Part shown: positions 9,151-15,557 of the stretch, piece by piece | How positions within the stretch are numbered: position 1 is the stretch's first letter | Layout of the letters: every line of letters begins with the position of its first letter | NCBI GenBank assembly: GCA_934504345.1 | Contig: CAKSVR010000006.1 | Coordinates: forward strand, 15,293 to 79,292 | Direction: 5' to 3' | DNA: 64,000 nt | From: an uncultured Agathobaculum sp. | Lineage (GTDB): Bacteria; Bacillota; Clostridia; Oscillospirales; Butyricicoccaceae | Notes under the pieces: generated by a model | Databases searched by the model: none | What the model was told of the DNA's origin: nothing | Seen by the model: the letters and a program-made list of their open reading frames with translations, nothing else | Program-made: the position numbers and the translations under genes

Positions 9151-9225
9151 GGCCCGTTGGTCAAGCGGTCAAGACACCGCCCTTTCACGGCGGTAACGGG
9201 GGTTCGATTCCCCCACGGGTCACCA
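9151..9225 (+). tRNA. tRNA-Glu (TTC)
   Basis: 75 nt. Acceptor GGCCCGT pairs with ACGGGTC, then A and encoded CCA. The anticodon arm is CCGCC-CTTTCAC-GGCGG, anticodon TTC. The T arm is GGGGG-TTCGATT-CCCCC. Separated from tRNA-Met by 12 nt and from tRNA-Val by 3 nt, so clearly one transcript. Confidence 0.96.
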
Positions 9226-9228
9226 GAT

Positions 9229-9304
9229 GGAAGTTTAGCTCAGCTGGGAGAGCATCTGCCTTACAAGCAGAGGGTCACAGGTTCGAGCCCTGTAACTTCC
9301 ACCA
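9229..9304 (+). tRNA. tRNA-Val (TAC)
   Basis: 76 nt. Acceptor GGAAGTT pairs with AACTTCC, then A and encoded CCA. The anticodon arm is TCTGC-CTTACAA-GCAGA, anticodon TAC. The T arm is ACAGG-TTCGAGC-CCTGT. Last tRNA of the cluster; a terminator follows within 6 nt. Confidence 0.96.
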
Positions 9305-9309
9305 AGTTC

Positions 9310-9342
9310 AAGGCACTCACGAAAGTGAGTGCCTTTTCTTTT
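9310..9342 (+). terminator. Terminator of the tRNA cluster
   Basis: AAGGCACTCAC (9310-9320), GAAA loop, GTGAGTGCCTT (9325-9335): an 11-bp perfect stem with a GNRA tetraloop and a following T-rich tract. Confidence 0.92.
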
Positions 9343-9364
9343 TGCCTGAGAGGAAATCAACCGC

Positions 9365-10130
9365 CTTTTCGGCACGCTGCTGTCCGGTGCACGCGAGGTG
9401 CGTGAGCGCTACGCCGTAACCGGGCGGCAGTCTTTTTCTCGGCACCCTTTTACTGGTGCACACGAGTTGCGTAAGCAATACGCCGTTGCCGGGCTGAGGA
9501 TTTCGCCGCTTGCGAGCGGCGGGAGAACGGCGCTCCCGCGCGGGGCCTAAGAGGGCAGACAACCTACGGTTTTCCACCCTCTTAGGAAGCTCCCCTTTTC
9601 CCTTTTGGGATACCTCGGAGCGACGGAACGTTCCGTTCCTACTTAGAGGTGGGACCGAAAAAAGGAACGGCAGTACCGTTACCAGCTTGTAGGCCGCAAA
9701 GCGCCATTCCTTTCACAGCTACGCTCAAGCCGCTAAAGCTCTGCTACACCCAGTTACGCAAAACCCGTGCAATCTGCCGCGATAACGCCGCAACAGCGCA
9801 GAAAACGTGAGCCGATACCGTTCCTTTATGCGAGTTACCTATGAAGTAGAGCCGTAAGGCTCGTTCGCGAGGTTGCCAAGGGAAAGGTAGGAGTTCAAAG
9901 AGGGAGGGAAACCGTAGGTGTTCCTCCCTTTTTGCGCCCGCCGCGCGAGCGGCCCGTTCCCGCCGTCCGCAGACGGCGAAACTCCCCAGCCCGGAAACGG
10001 CGTATCGCTAACGCAACTCGGTTGCACCACAAAACGGCTGCCGAGGAAAGGGCTGCCGCCCGGTTACGGCGTATTGCTTACGCAACTCGTGTGCACCGGA
10101 GAACGGGCTGCCGCTGGATTGCGGTTAAAT
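9365..10130 (+). repeat. Large structured repeat LSR1 (complete copy)
   Basis: About 765 bp without a credible gene. Both ends carry two ~40-bp units in opposite orientation: left units at 9386-9425 and 9455-9494, right units at 9989-10028 and 10058-10097. Each contains GTGCAC and a short hairpin such as TTGC-GTAA-GCAA. Inside lie two hairpins with conserved loops. One is at 9546-9586 (10-bp perfect stem, loop containing CCTACGG); the other is at 9901-9929 (AGGGAGG/CCTCCCT stem, loop ACCGTAGGT). Between them is a core shared with LSR3 and LSR4, including GTTCCTTTATGCGAGTTACC and the hairpin GAGCC-GTAA-GGCTC. Short open frames across it repeat between copies only as DNA. Confidence 0.85.
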
Positions 10131-10155
10131 CCCGCCTGCTTCACACAAACTACGT

Positions 10156-10184
10156 TTGCGTTACTCCCGCTTATACGGTATAAT
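10156..10184 (+). promoter_or_regulatory. Promoter for the M16 peptidase pair
   Basis: TTGCGT (10156-10161), 17-nt spacer, TATAAT (10179-10184). It lies just outside the right arm of LSR1 and 40 nt before the start codon of the next gene. Confidence 0.7.
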
Positions 10185-10223
10185 ATTACCTATTGGACAA
10201 TCTTTCCGGAATCGAGGGAAATT

Positions 10224-11507
10224 ATGCAACAAGTGACCCGAAAAAAGCTGGGTGCCGGGGTGAATCTCACCTGCATCACCACGCCGAAGTTCAAGCGGGC
10301 TGTGCTGCGCGCTATGCTGGTGCTGCCGCTCGGCGGCGAGGATGCCGCGCTGCGCGCGTGTCTGCCGCAGGTGCTGCGCCGCGGTACGGCCATGCTGCAC
10401 GATATGCGGGCGTTCGGCACGGCGCTCGATGAGCTCTACGGCGCACGCATCGAGGCCGCTGTCCGCAAGGAGGGCGAAAACCTGTGCATCGGCTTTCTGT
10501 CGGACTGCATCGATGAAGCCTACGCACCGGGCGCGGACGGCCTGACCGCCGGTGTCATCGGTCTGCTGACCGACCTGCTGTGCGACCCGTATCTTCAGGA
10601 CGGCCTGTTCTGTGCGGCCTATGTGGACGGCGAACGCGGCAACCTGATCGACCGCATCGCTTCGCTCAAAAACGACCCGCGCTCGTGGGCGCCGCGCCGT
10701 TTGAACGAAATTATGTGCGAGAATGAGGCCTATGGTCAGTCCGCGCTCGGCACGGCGGAGCAGGCGGCGCGCATCACGCCGGAAACGCTGTACGCGGCGT
10801 ACCGCCGGGCGCTGCGCGAGGCGCAGGTGGAGTTGTTCTACTGCGGCACGATGCAGCCGGACGACATCGCGGCGCTGTTTGCGGCCACGCCGCTGGCTCA
10901 GCCGAGAGAGGGCACGCTGTATCAGCCGCACACAGTCGTGCAGGCACGGCCTGCCGGTCCGGTCCGCGAGGTCATCGAGGAGGCGCAGGTGACACAGGGC
11001 AAGCTGTCGCTCGGCTTCCGTACGGGCGGCGCGGCGCTCACCGAGGGCGATGCCCCGGCGTTCTGGCTGTTCCAGACCATCTACGGCGGTTCGACCAGCG
11101 CCAAGCTGTTCCTCAATGTGCGCGAGAAAAAATCGCTGTGCTACTATGCGAGTGCACAGTTCGTGGCTTCCAAGGGCCTGATGATCGTCAATTCCGGCAT
11201 CGAGAACAGAAATTTCGAGGTCGCACGCGACGAGATCCTGCACCAGCTGGAGGTCTGCCGCACGGGCGGCATCACCGAGAGCGAGCTCGAGAGCGCCCGC
11301 AAAACGCTGGTGAACAGCTGGCGCACCATGCTGGACGACCCGCTCACGCTCGAGCGCTACTGGCTGGGACAGGCGGCTGCGGGTACGCTCGTATCGCCCG
11401 AGGCGCGCATTGACCAGATGGCCGATGTGGATCTTGCGCGTGTCATCACTGCCGCGCAGAACACGGCGCTCGACACGGTATTCTTTATGAAAGGGGCGGC
11501 ACAATGA
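10224..11507 (+). CDS. M16-family peptidase-like protein lacking the zinc motif (YmfF-like)
   Basis: 427 aa from ATG 10224, six bases after GAGGG; the frame is open further upstream only through repeat LSR1. The fold is M16: SLGFRTGGAAL, KLFLNVREKKSLCYYASAQF and SELESARKTLVNSW match the C-terminal half of pitrilysin-type subunits. The HxxEH position reads LPLGGEDAALRACLP, so metal ligands are missing. Such inactive subunits pair with an active partner encoded next door, as in Bacillus ymfF-ymfH. Stop and next start overlap (ATGA), implying translational coupling. Confidence 0.88.
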   Translation: MQQVTRKKLGAGVNLTCITTPKFKRAVLRAMLVLPLGGEDAALRACLPQVLRRGTAMLHDMRAFGTALDELYGARIEAAVRKEGENLCIGFLSDCIDEAYAPGADGLTAGVIGLLTDLLCDPYLQDGLFCAAYVDGERGNLIDRIASLKNDPRSWAPRRLNEIMCENEAYGQSALGTAEQAARITPETLYAAYRRALREAQVELFYCGTMQPDDIAALFAATPLAQPREGTLYQPHTVVQARPAGPVREVIEEAQVTQGKLSLGFRTGGAALTEGDAPAFWLFQTIYGGSTSAKLFLNVREKKSLCYYASAQFVASKGLMIVNSGIENRNFEVARDEILHQLEVCRTGGITESELESARKTLVNSWRTMLDDPLTLERYWLGQAAAGTLVSPEARIDQMADVDLARVITAAQNTALDTVFFMKGAAQ

Positions 11508-12766
11508 CGAAAAACTATTCCGCCCTGCACGAAAAGGTGCAGATGCACACGCTGGAAAACGGTCTGCGCGTATGTTATCTGCCCAAGGAGGGCTTCAGTA
11601 AGACGTTTGCCATCCTCGCGACCGATTTCGGCTCGGTGGATGCCTCATTCACCTTTGAGGGCAAACGATACGACACGCCGGCGGGCGTGGCGCACTTCCT
11701 CGAGCACAAAATGTTCGAGGACGAGGACGGAAACGCGCTCCAGAAGTTCGCCCGCACGGGCGCGAGCCCGAATGCCTTCACCAGCCACACGATGACGGCG
11801 TATCACTTCTCCTGCACCGACCGGTTTGAGGAGAATCTGGAGATTTTGCTCAAATTCGTGTTCACGCCGTATTTTACGGATGAAAACGTGGAGAAAGAGC
11901 GCGGCATCATCGGTCAGGAGATACGCATGGTGGAGGACACACCCGGCTGGGAGGTGTTCGTCGGCCTGTATGAGGCGCTGTACCGCAATCATCCGGTGCG
12001 CGTGTCCATTCCGGGCAGCGAGGAGAGCATTTCGCACATCACGCCGGAGCTGCTGTATACCTGTCACCGCGCGTTTTACAGCCCGAAGAACATGGCGCTC
12101 GTGGTGTGCGGCACGGCGGATTTCGAGCAGGTCTGCCGCATGGCGGAGCAGCTTTCGCCGGGGGATGCGCCCGCGATCGGGCAGCGGCACTACGGCGAGC
12201 GCCGCACGGCGGTCAACGAGTCGGTCGTGACACGAAAAATGCAGGTCGCACTGCCGCAGATGATGGTGGGCTTCAAGGACGAACCGCTCCGCGTGGGCGA
12301 GAGCCGTCTGCGCCGCAGCCTGATCGGGGATCTGGCCGTTCGTATCGTGTGCGGCGATACCGCGCCGCTGTACGCCGAGCTGTACGAGAAGCGCCTGATC
12401 GGACGCGACTTTGATGTGGATTACAGCATCATCCCGGACGGCGCGTGCGCGATATTCAGCGGCGAGAGCCGCGACCCGGATGCCGTGCGTGCGGCCGTCG
12501 AGCGGGAGGTCGCGCGGCTGGCGAAGGAGGGCATCGAGCCCGCGCTGTTCACCCGCATGAAGAACGCGCTGTACGGAATGCGCCTGCGCGTGCTCGATGT
12601 GCCGGACTCCTATGCCCGGCAGGAGATCGCCGCGATATTCGCAGGCGAGCATTATGCGGACTTTGCGGCGCAGTTCGACACCATCACACCGGAGGATGTG
12701 CAGGCGGCGTATGCCTGCTGGTCGCAGCCGGAGCGGTCGTGTATGTCGGTGGTAGAGCCGAAATAA
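11504..12766 (+). CDS. M16-family zinc peptidase, active subunit (YmfH-like)
   Basis: 420 aa. It keeps the inverted zinc motif HFLEH (residues ~64-68, GVAHFLEHKMFEDEDG) and a distal glutamate in the helix ENVEKERGIIGQEIRM. It overlaps the preceding inactive subunit by 4 nt, so the two probably form a heterodimer. Expected cytosolic; substrate unknown. Homologous pairs are commonly found near lgt or peptide-processing genes in Firmicutes, and lgt follows by 22 nt here. Confidence 0.92.
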   Translation: MTKNYSALHEKVQMHTLENGLRVCYLPKEGFSKTFAILATDFGSVDASFTFEGKRYDTPAGVAHFLEHKMFEDEDGNALQKFARTGASPNAFTSHTMTAYHFSCTDRFEENLEILLKFVFTPYFTDENVEKERGIIGQEIRMVEDTPGWEVFVGLYEALYRNHPVRVSIPGSEESISHITPELLYTCHRAFYSPKNMALVVCGTADFEQVCRMAEQLSPGDAPAIGQRHYGERRTAVNESVVTRKMQVALPQMMVGFKDEPLRVGESRLRRSLIGDLAVRIVCGDTAPLYAELYEKRLIGRDFDVDYSIIPDGACAIFSGESRDPDAVRAAVEREVARLAKEGIEPALFTRMKNALYGMRLRVLDVPDSYARQEIAAIFAGEHYADFAAQFDTITPEDVQAAYACWSQPERSCMSVVEPK

Positions 12767-12788
12767 GGACAACAAGAGGGAAATCATC

Positions 12789-13613
12789 ATGGAACACGCA
12801 ATTTCATTTCCGGCGCTCGGCCTGAGCTTTGACATCAACCGGGTGGCCGTCAACCTGTTCGGCAAGGATATTTACTGGTATGGCATCATCATCTGTGTCG
12901 GCTTCGTGCTGGCGGCGCTGTATGTCAACAGGCGCACCAGCGAGTTCGGCATGACCTCGGATAATCTGGTGGACTGCCTGATCATTTGTGTGCCGGTCGG
13001 TATCGTCTGCGCCCGTATCTACTATGTGGCGTTCGAATGGGGATATTACAGCCAGCATCCAAACGAGATCATCGCCATCTGGAAAGGCGGCATCGCCATT
13101 TACGGCGCGGTGCTCGGCGTTGTGGCCGCGCTGGCGATTTACAGCCGGGTCAAAAGGCTGTCGTTTGCCAGCCTGTGCGATCTGGCGGCATTCGGTCTGC
13201 TCATCGGCCAGTGCATTGGACGCTGGGGTAATTTCGTCAACGGAGAGGCGCACGGCGGCGAAACCTCTCTGCCGTGGGGCATGAGCATTGACGGTGCGAA
13301 CCCGGTTCACCCGACGTTCCTGTACGAGTCGCTGTGGAATCTGGTGGGCTTTGCCGCGCTGCATATCTACTCGAAAAAGCGCAGATTCAAGGGCGAGATG
13401 GCGCTGCTGTATGTGGCGTGGTACGGTCTTGGCCGCGCGTGGATCGAGGGCCTGCGGACGGACAGCCTGTATCTGGGTCCGGTGCGCGTGTCGCAGCTGC
13501 TCGCGGCGGTGAGCTTCATCGCGGCGGTCGCCGTGCTGGTGCGCCGGTATAACCGCATCAAGGTTGAGAAGGCGTTCTATACAGCGGATAAAACAGAAGA
13601 AAAAGGCGAATGA
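12789..13613 (+). CDS. lgt: Prolipoprotein diacylglyceryl transferase
   Basis: 274 aa membrane enzyme that attaches diacylglycerol from phosphatidylglycerol to the lipobox cysteine of prolipoproteins. About seven hydrophobic segments. The Lgt signature GRWGNFVNGEAHG (~residues 144-156) is intact, with HPTFLYESLWN following and the conserved GLGRAWIEGLRTDSLYLG near the C-terminus. Its likely clients in this window include the substrate-binding lipoprotein at 37299. Start ATG follows AGAGGG. Confidence 0.96.
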   Translation: MEHAISFPALGLSFDINRVAVNLFGKDIYWYGIIICVGFVLAALYVNRRTSEFGMTSDNLVDCLIICVPVGIVCARIYYVAFEWGYYSQHPNEIIAIWKGGIAIYGAVLGVVAALAIYSRVKRLSFASLCDLAAFGLLIGQCIGRWGNFVNGEAHGGETSLPWGMSIDGANPVHPTFLYESLWNLVGFAALHIYSKKRRFKGEMALLYVAWYGLGRAWIEGLRTDSLYLGPVRVSQLLAAVSFIAAVAVLVRRYNRIKVEKAFYTADKTEEKGE

Positions 13614-13640
13614 TCGCCGACACATAAGGAGAGGAACAAT

Positions 13641-14495
13641 ATGAGTGCAGTAAGAATGGACGGCAAGGCGCTGTCCGCCAAGGTGCGCGGCAGCATTCTG
13701 GCGGAAACCGAGGCGCTGAAAAAGCAGGGCATCACGCCGGGTCTGGCGGTCATCATCGTCGGCAACGACCCCGCAAGTGAAATTTATGTCCGCAACAAGG
13801 AGCGCGCGTGCGAGCAGTGCGGCTTTTACAGCGAGAAGTACGCGCTGCCCGAGGAAACCACGCAGGAGGAGCTGCTCGGTCTGATCGCGCAGCTGAACGA
13901 GAGCCCGGCCATCTCGGGTATCCTGTGCCAGATGCCGGTGCCGAAGCACATCTCCGAGCAGGCCGTTATCGATGCCATTGACCCGAAAAAGGATGTTGAT
14001 GCGTTCCATCCGGTCAATGTCGGCAAGATCATGGTCGGCAATTTCGATTTCGTACCGTGTACGCCGGCGGGCGTGATGGAGCTGCTCGACGAGTACAGCA
14101 TTGATCCCAAGGGCAAGGAATGCGTGGTCGTCGGCCGCTCGAACATCGTCGGCAAGCCGATGAGTATGCTGCTGCTGCACCGTCACGGCACGGTCACCAT
14201 CTGCCACAGCCGCACGCAGGATCTCGCGGAGGTCTGCCGCCGCGCGGATATTCTGGTCGCTGCTGTCGGCAAAGCGGGCTTCATCACGCCCGATATGGTC
14301 AAGGAGGGCGCGGTCGTTATCGATGTCGGCATCAACCGCAACGCCGAGGGCAAGGTCTGCGGCGATGTGGCTCCCGAGGTGATGGAGAAGGCCTCCTATA
14401 TGACGCCGGTCCCGGGCGGCGCCGGCCCGATGACCATTACCATGCTGATGAAGAATACGCTCAAGGCGGCAAAGCTCCAGCACGGCATTCAGTAA
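13641..14495 (+). CDS. folD: Bifunctional methylenetetrahydrofolate dehydrogenase/cyclohydrolase
   Basis: 284 aa. FolD interconverts 5,10-methylene-, 5,10-methenyl- and 10-formyl-tetrahydrofolate for purine and formate metabolism. Key elements: catalytic lysine in IYVRNKERAC (~residue 53), the substrate loop ILCQMPVPKH (a variant of the usual VQLPLP), CTPAGVMELL, and the Rossmann signature VVVGRSNIVGKPMS. C-terminal TPVPGGAGPMTITMLM is typical. Start ATG follows AAGGAG. Confidence 0.97.
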   Translation: MSAVRMDGKALSAKVRGSILAETEALKKQGITPGLAVIIVGNDPASEIYVRNKERACEQCGFYSEKYALPEETTQEELLGLIAQLNESPAISGILCQMPVPKHISEQAVIDAIDPKKDVDAFHPVNVGKIMVGNFDFVPCTPAGVMELLDEYSIDPKGKECVVVGRSNIVGKPMSMLLLHRHGTVTICHSRTQDLAEVCRRADILVAAVGKAGFITPDMVKEGAVVIDVGINRNAEGKVCGDVAPEVMEKASYMTPVPGGAGPMTITMLMKNTLKAAKLQHGIQ

Positions 14496-14503
14496 ACAAA
14501 AAC

Positions 14504-14540
14504 CGCCCGTATCCGGGTTGACAATCCGGATACGGGCGGG
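14504..14540 (-). terminator. 14-bp palindrome: terminator for minus-strand toxin transcript A
   Basis: CCGCCCGTATCCGG (14504-14517) pairs perfectly with CCGGATACGGGCGG (14527-14540), loop of 9 nt. On the minus strand the hairpin is followed by TTTTTG, so it fits an intrinsic terminator for transcription coming from toxin module A toward folD. On the plus strand no T-tract follows. The loop holds the TTGACA of the antisense-RNA promoter, so one palindrome serves both purposes. Confidence 0.75.
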
Positions 14541-14547
14541 TATACTA
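14519..14547 (+). promoter_or_regulatory. Promoter of antisense RNA A
   Basis: TTGACA (14519-14524), 17-nt spacer, TATACT (14542-14547). The same promoter is repeated at 14812 and 15141, each followed by an identical initial transcribed segment beginning AAAGATAACGAAAGGTGC. Confidence 0.85.
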
Positions 14548-14553
14548 AAGATA

Positions 14554-14643
14554 ACGAAAGGTGCTGCCGGTAGACGGTCAGCCCCTAAAATTGTGGAAAG
14601 AAGTAATCGCACATGTAGGAGTGTCGGCGGTTACTTCTTTTTT
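14554..14643 (+). ncRNA. Predicted antitoxin antisense RNA A
   Basis: About 90 nt, from the predicted start after the -10 box to the T-run of a terminator. The 5' hairpin is GCTGCCG-GTAGA-CGGTCAGC (one bulge). The terminator stem is 14 bp (14597-14610 with 14627-14640), loop 16 nt, followed by T-rich sequence. The right arm of that stem contains the complement of the last codons and stop of toxin A, so the RNA is antisense to the 3' end and 3' UTR of the toxin message. Ends are inferred. Confidence 0.7.
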
Positions 14644-14702
14644 GTTCCTAAAATACGCTCAATGAGTACGAGTATCACTACAAGTATTACGAGATATTCC
14701 AT
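14631..14702 (-). CDS. Type I toxin-like peptide A (23 aa)
   Basis: A 23-residue peptide: MEYLVILVVILVLIERIL, then GTKKK. One short hydrophobic membrane helix is capped by a basic tail, the classic plan of type I toxin peptides. A strong ribosome site, GGGGGTGG, lies about 6 nt upstream of the ATG. Toxin C is identical except for T20P. The reading frame is conserved between the two copies while third-position changes are silent (for example GTA/GTT, CTC/CTT), which argues for real translation. Predicted to act at the membrane when the antisense RNA is lost. Not assignable to a named family. Confidence 0.78.
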   Translation of the reverse strand: MEYLVILVVILVLIERILGTKKK

Positions 14703-14772
14703 AGAACCACCCCCTTGCAGGGGCAAGACTTAACCGCCTACCGCAGGCGCGGCAGCACCTTTCTTAACGACA

Positions 14773-14801
14773 AGTATAACAGAGTTCGACAGAATACGCA
14801 A
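14773..14801 (-). promoter_or_regulatory. Promoter of toxin A mRNA
   Basis: Minus strand: TTGCGT (14796-14801), 17-nt spacer, TATACT (14773-14778). The predicted message starts near 14766 and begins with a GAAAGGTGCTGCCG leader, the same opening as the antisense RNA. It is weaker in the -35 box than the antisense promoter, as is usual for type I systems. Confidence 0.7.
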
Positions 14802-14811
14802 TATGGCATAC

Positions 14812-14840
14812 TTGACAATCAAGGTGCGGGCGGGTATACT
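14812..14840 (+). promoter_or_regulatory. Promoter of antisense RNA B
   Basis: TTGACA (14812-14817), 17-nt spacer, TATACT (14835-14840). Back to back with the toxin A promoter; only 10 nt separate the two -35 boxes. Confidence 0.83.
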
Positions 14841-14846
14841 AAAGAT

Positions 14847-14938
14847 AACGAAAGGTGCTGCCGGTAGACGGTCAGCTTCCTCAATGTGTCATATGAAAAT
14901 GATCGCTATTTTTGGAAGGGTGGCGGTCATTTTCTTTT
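14847..14938 (+). ncRNA. Predicted antitoxin antisense RNA B
   Basis: Same 5' segment as RNA A, but a different 3' half matched to toxin B. Terminator stem AAAATGATCGC (14896-14906) with GCGGTCATTTT (14923-14933), then a T-rich run. Compared with RNAs A and C the stem sequence changes on both sides, so pairing is kept. The stem contains the complement of toxin B's stop codon. Ends are inferred. Confidence 0.68.
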
Positions 14939-15013
14939 GCAAATCTGGATAATCAGAGAAGCAAAGGCAACGAGAAAACTCAGAAGCTGAAACAGTTCCG
15001 AATAATGTACCAT
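14927..15013 (-). CDS. Type I toxin-like peptide B (28 aa, holin-like toxin type)
   Basis: 28 residues: MVHYSELFQLLSFLVAF, then ASLIIQICKRK. The N-terminus M-V-x-Y-S-(E/D)-L-(F/I)-Q and basic end resemble the small holin-like toxin (Hol_Tox) group and toxin D at 29980 in this window. The ribosome site GGGAGGAGG lies upstream. It differs from A and C in sequence but occupies the same module architecture, so a different toxin has been placed in the same regulatory frame. Family name is by resemblance only. Confidence 0.78.
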   Translation of the reverse strand: MVHYSELFQLLSFLVAFASLIIQICKRK

Positions 15014-15101
15014 TGCACTCACCTCCTCCCGTATATGATGGGATTGGGTGAGAAAGCATGATCGCCTACCGTAAAGCACAGCAGCACCTTTCTTAACGAC
15101 A

Positions 15102-15130
15102 AGTATAACAGAGTTCGACAGAATACGCAA
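15102..15130 (-). promoter_or_regulatory. Promoter of toxin B mRNA
   Basis: Minus strand: TTGCGT (15125-15130), 17-nt spacer, TATACT (15102-15107); identical to the toxin A promoter. Message predicted to start near 15095 with the GAAAGGTGCTGC leader. Confidence 0.7.
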
Positions 15131-15140
15131 TATGGCATAC

Positions 15141-15169
15141 TTGACAATCAAGGTGCGGACGGGTATACT
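15141..15169 (+). promoter_or_regulatory. Promoter of antisense RNA C
   Basis: TTGACA (15141-15146), 17-nt spacer, TATACT (15164-15169). Sequence around it duplicates the 14812 promoter with a single spacer difference. Confidence 0.83.
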
Positions 15170-15175
15170 AAAGAT

Positions 15176-15268
15176 AACGAAAGGTGCTGCCGGTAGACGG
15201 TCAGCCCCTAAAGAAAACGGAAGAAATAACCGCATTCATTTGGAGATGGTGGCGGTTATTTCTTCTTT
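15176..15268 (+). ncRNA. Predicted antitoxin antisense RNA C
   Basis: Same 5' segment as RNAs A and B. Terminator stem GAAGAAATAACCGC (15220-15233) with GCGGTTATTTCTTC (15252-15265), 14 perfect pairs. It is antisense to the 3' end of toxin C including its stop codon. Ends are inferred. Confidence 0.7.
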
Positions 15269-15327
15269 GGTCCTAAAATACGCTCAATAAGTACAAGTAT
15301 CACTACAAGAATTACGAGATATTCCAT
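15256..15327 (-). CDS. Type I toxin-like peptide C (23 aa)
   Basis: 23 residues, MEYLVILVVILVLIERIL then GPKKK, a near-identical paralogue of toxin A. Ribosome site GGGGGTGG upstream. Several codon differences from toxin A are synonymous. Modules A and C are therefore duplicates, with the unrelated toxin B module between them. Confidence 0.78.
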   Translation of the reverse strand: MEYLVILVVILVLIERILGPKKK

Positions 15328-15397
15328 AAAACCACCCCCTTGCAGGGGCAAGACTTAACCGCCTACCGCAGGCGCGGCAGCACCTTTCTTAACGACA

Positions 15398-15426
15398 AGT
15401 ATATCAGAAATCGACTGCCTTTGCAA
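15398..15426 (-). promoter_or_regulatory. Promoter of toxin C mRNA
   Basis: Minus strand: TTGCAA (15421-15426), 17-nt spacer, TATACT (15398-15403). The -35 region overlaps the plus-strand hairpin at 15424-15455. The spacer differs from those of toxins A and B, marking the edge of the duplicated array. Confidence 0.65.
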
Positions 15427-15456
15427 TCCCACCAAATTTCGGTGGGATTGTTTTTA
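15424..15456 (+). terminator. Terminator closing the toxin-antitoxin array
   Basis: AATCCCACC, 7-nt loop, GGTGGGATT followed by GTTTTTATTTT. It would stop plus-strand transcripts leaving the array before the rpiA promoter. Confidence 0.85.
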
Positions 15457-15475
15457 TTTTGTAAAGCAGAAAAGA

Positions 15476-15504
15476 TTGACCTTTGTGCGGATTCATTCTA
15501 TAAT
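15476..15504 (+). promoter_or_regulatory. Promoter of rpiA
   Basis: TTGACC (15476-15481), 17-nt spacer, TATAAT (15499-15504), 53 nt before the rpiA start. Confidence 0.82.
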
Positions 15505-15557
15505 AAAACTAATCAGTTAACCGCAACATACGGTTTTATTACGTCAGGGGAGGACGA

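Noticed and set aside
9365..10130. Insertion sequence or group II intron explanation for LSR1
   Set aside because: No transposase or reverse transcriptase frame, no domain V-like motif recognised, and copies differ in which parts are present.
9918..10223. 102-codon N-terminal extension of the M16 gene at 10224
   Set aside because: It lies in repeat LSR1, has no ribosome site, and the core start at 10224 has GAGGG and a promoter just upstream.
14504..14540. Plus-strand terminator for folD
   Set aside because: No T-tract follows on the plus strand; the T5 is on the minus side, so it is called a minus-strand terminator.
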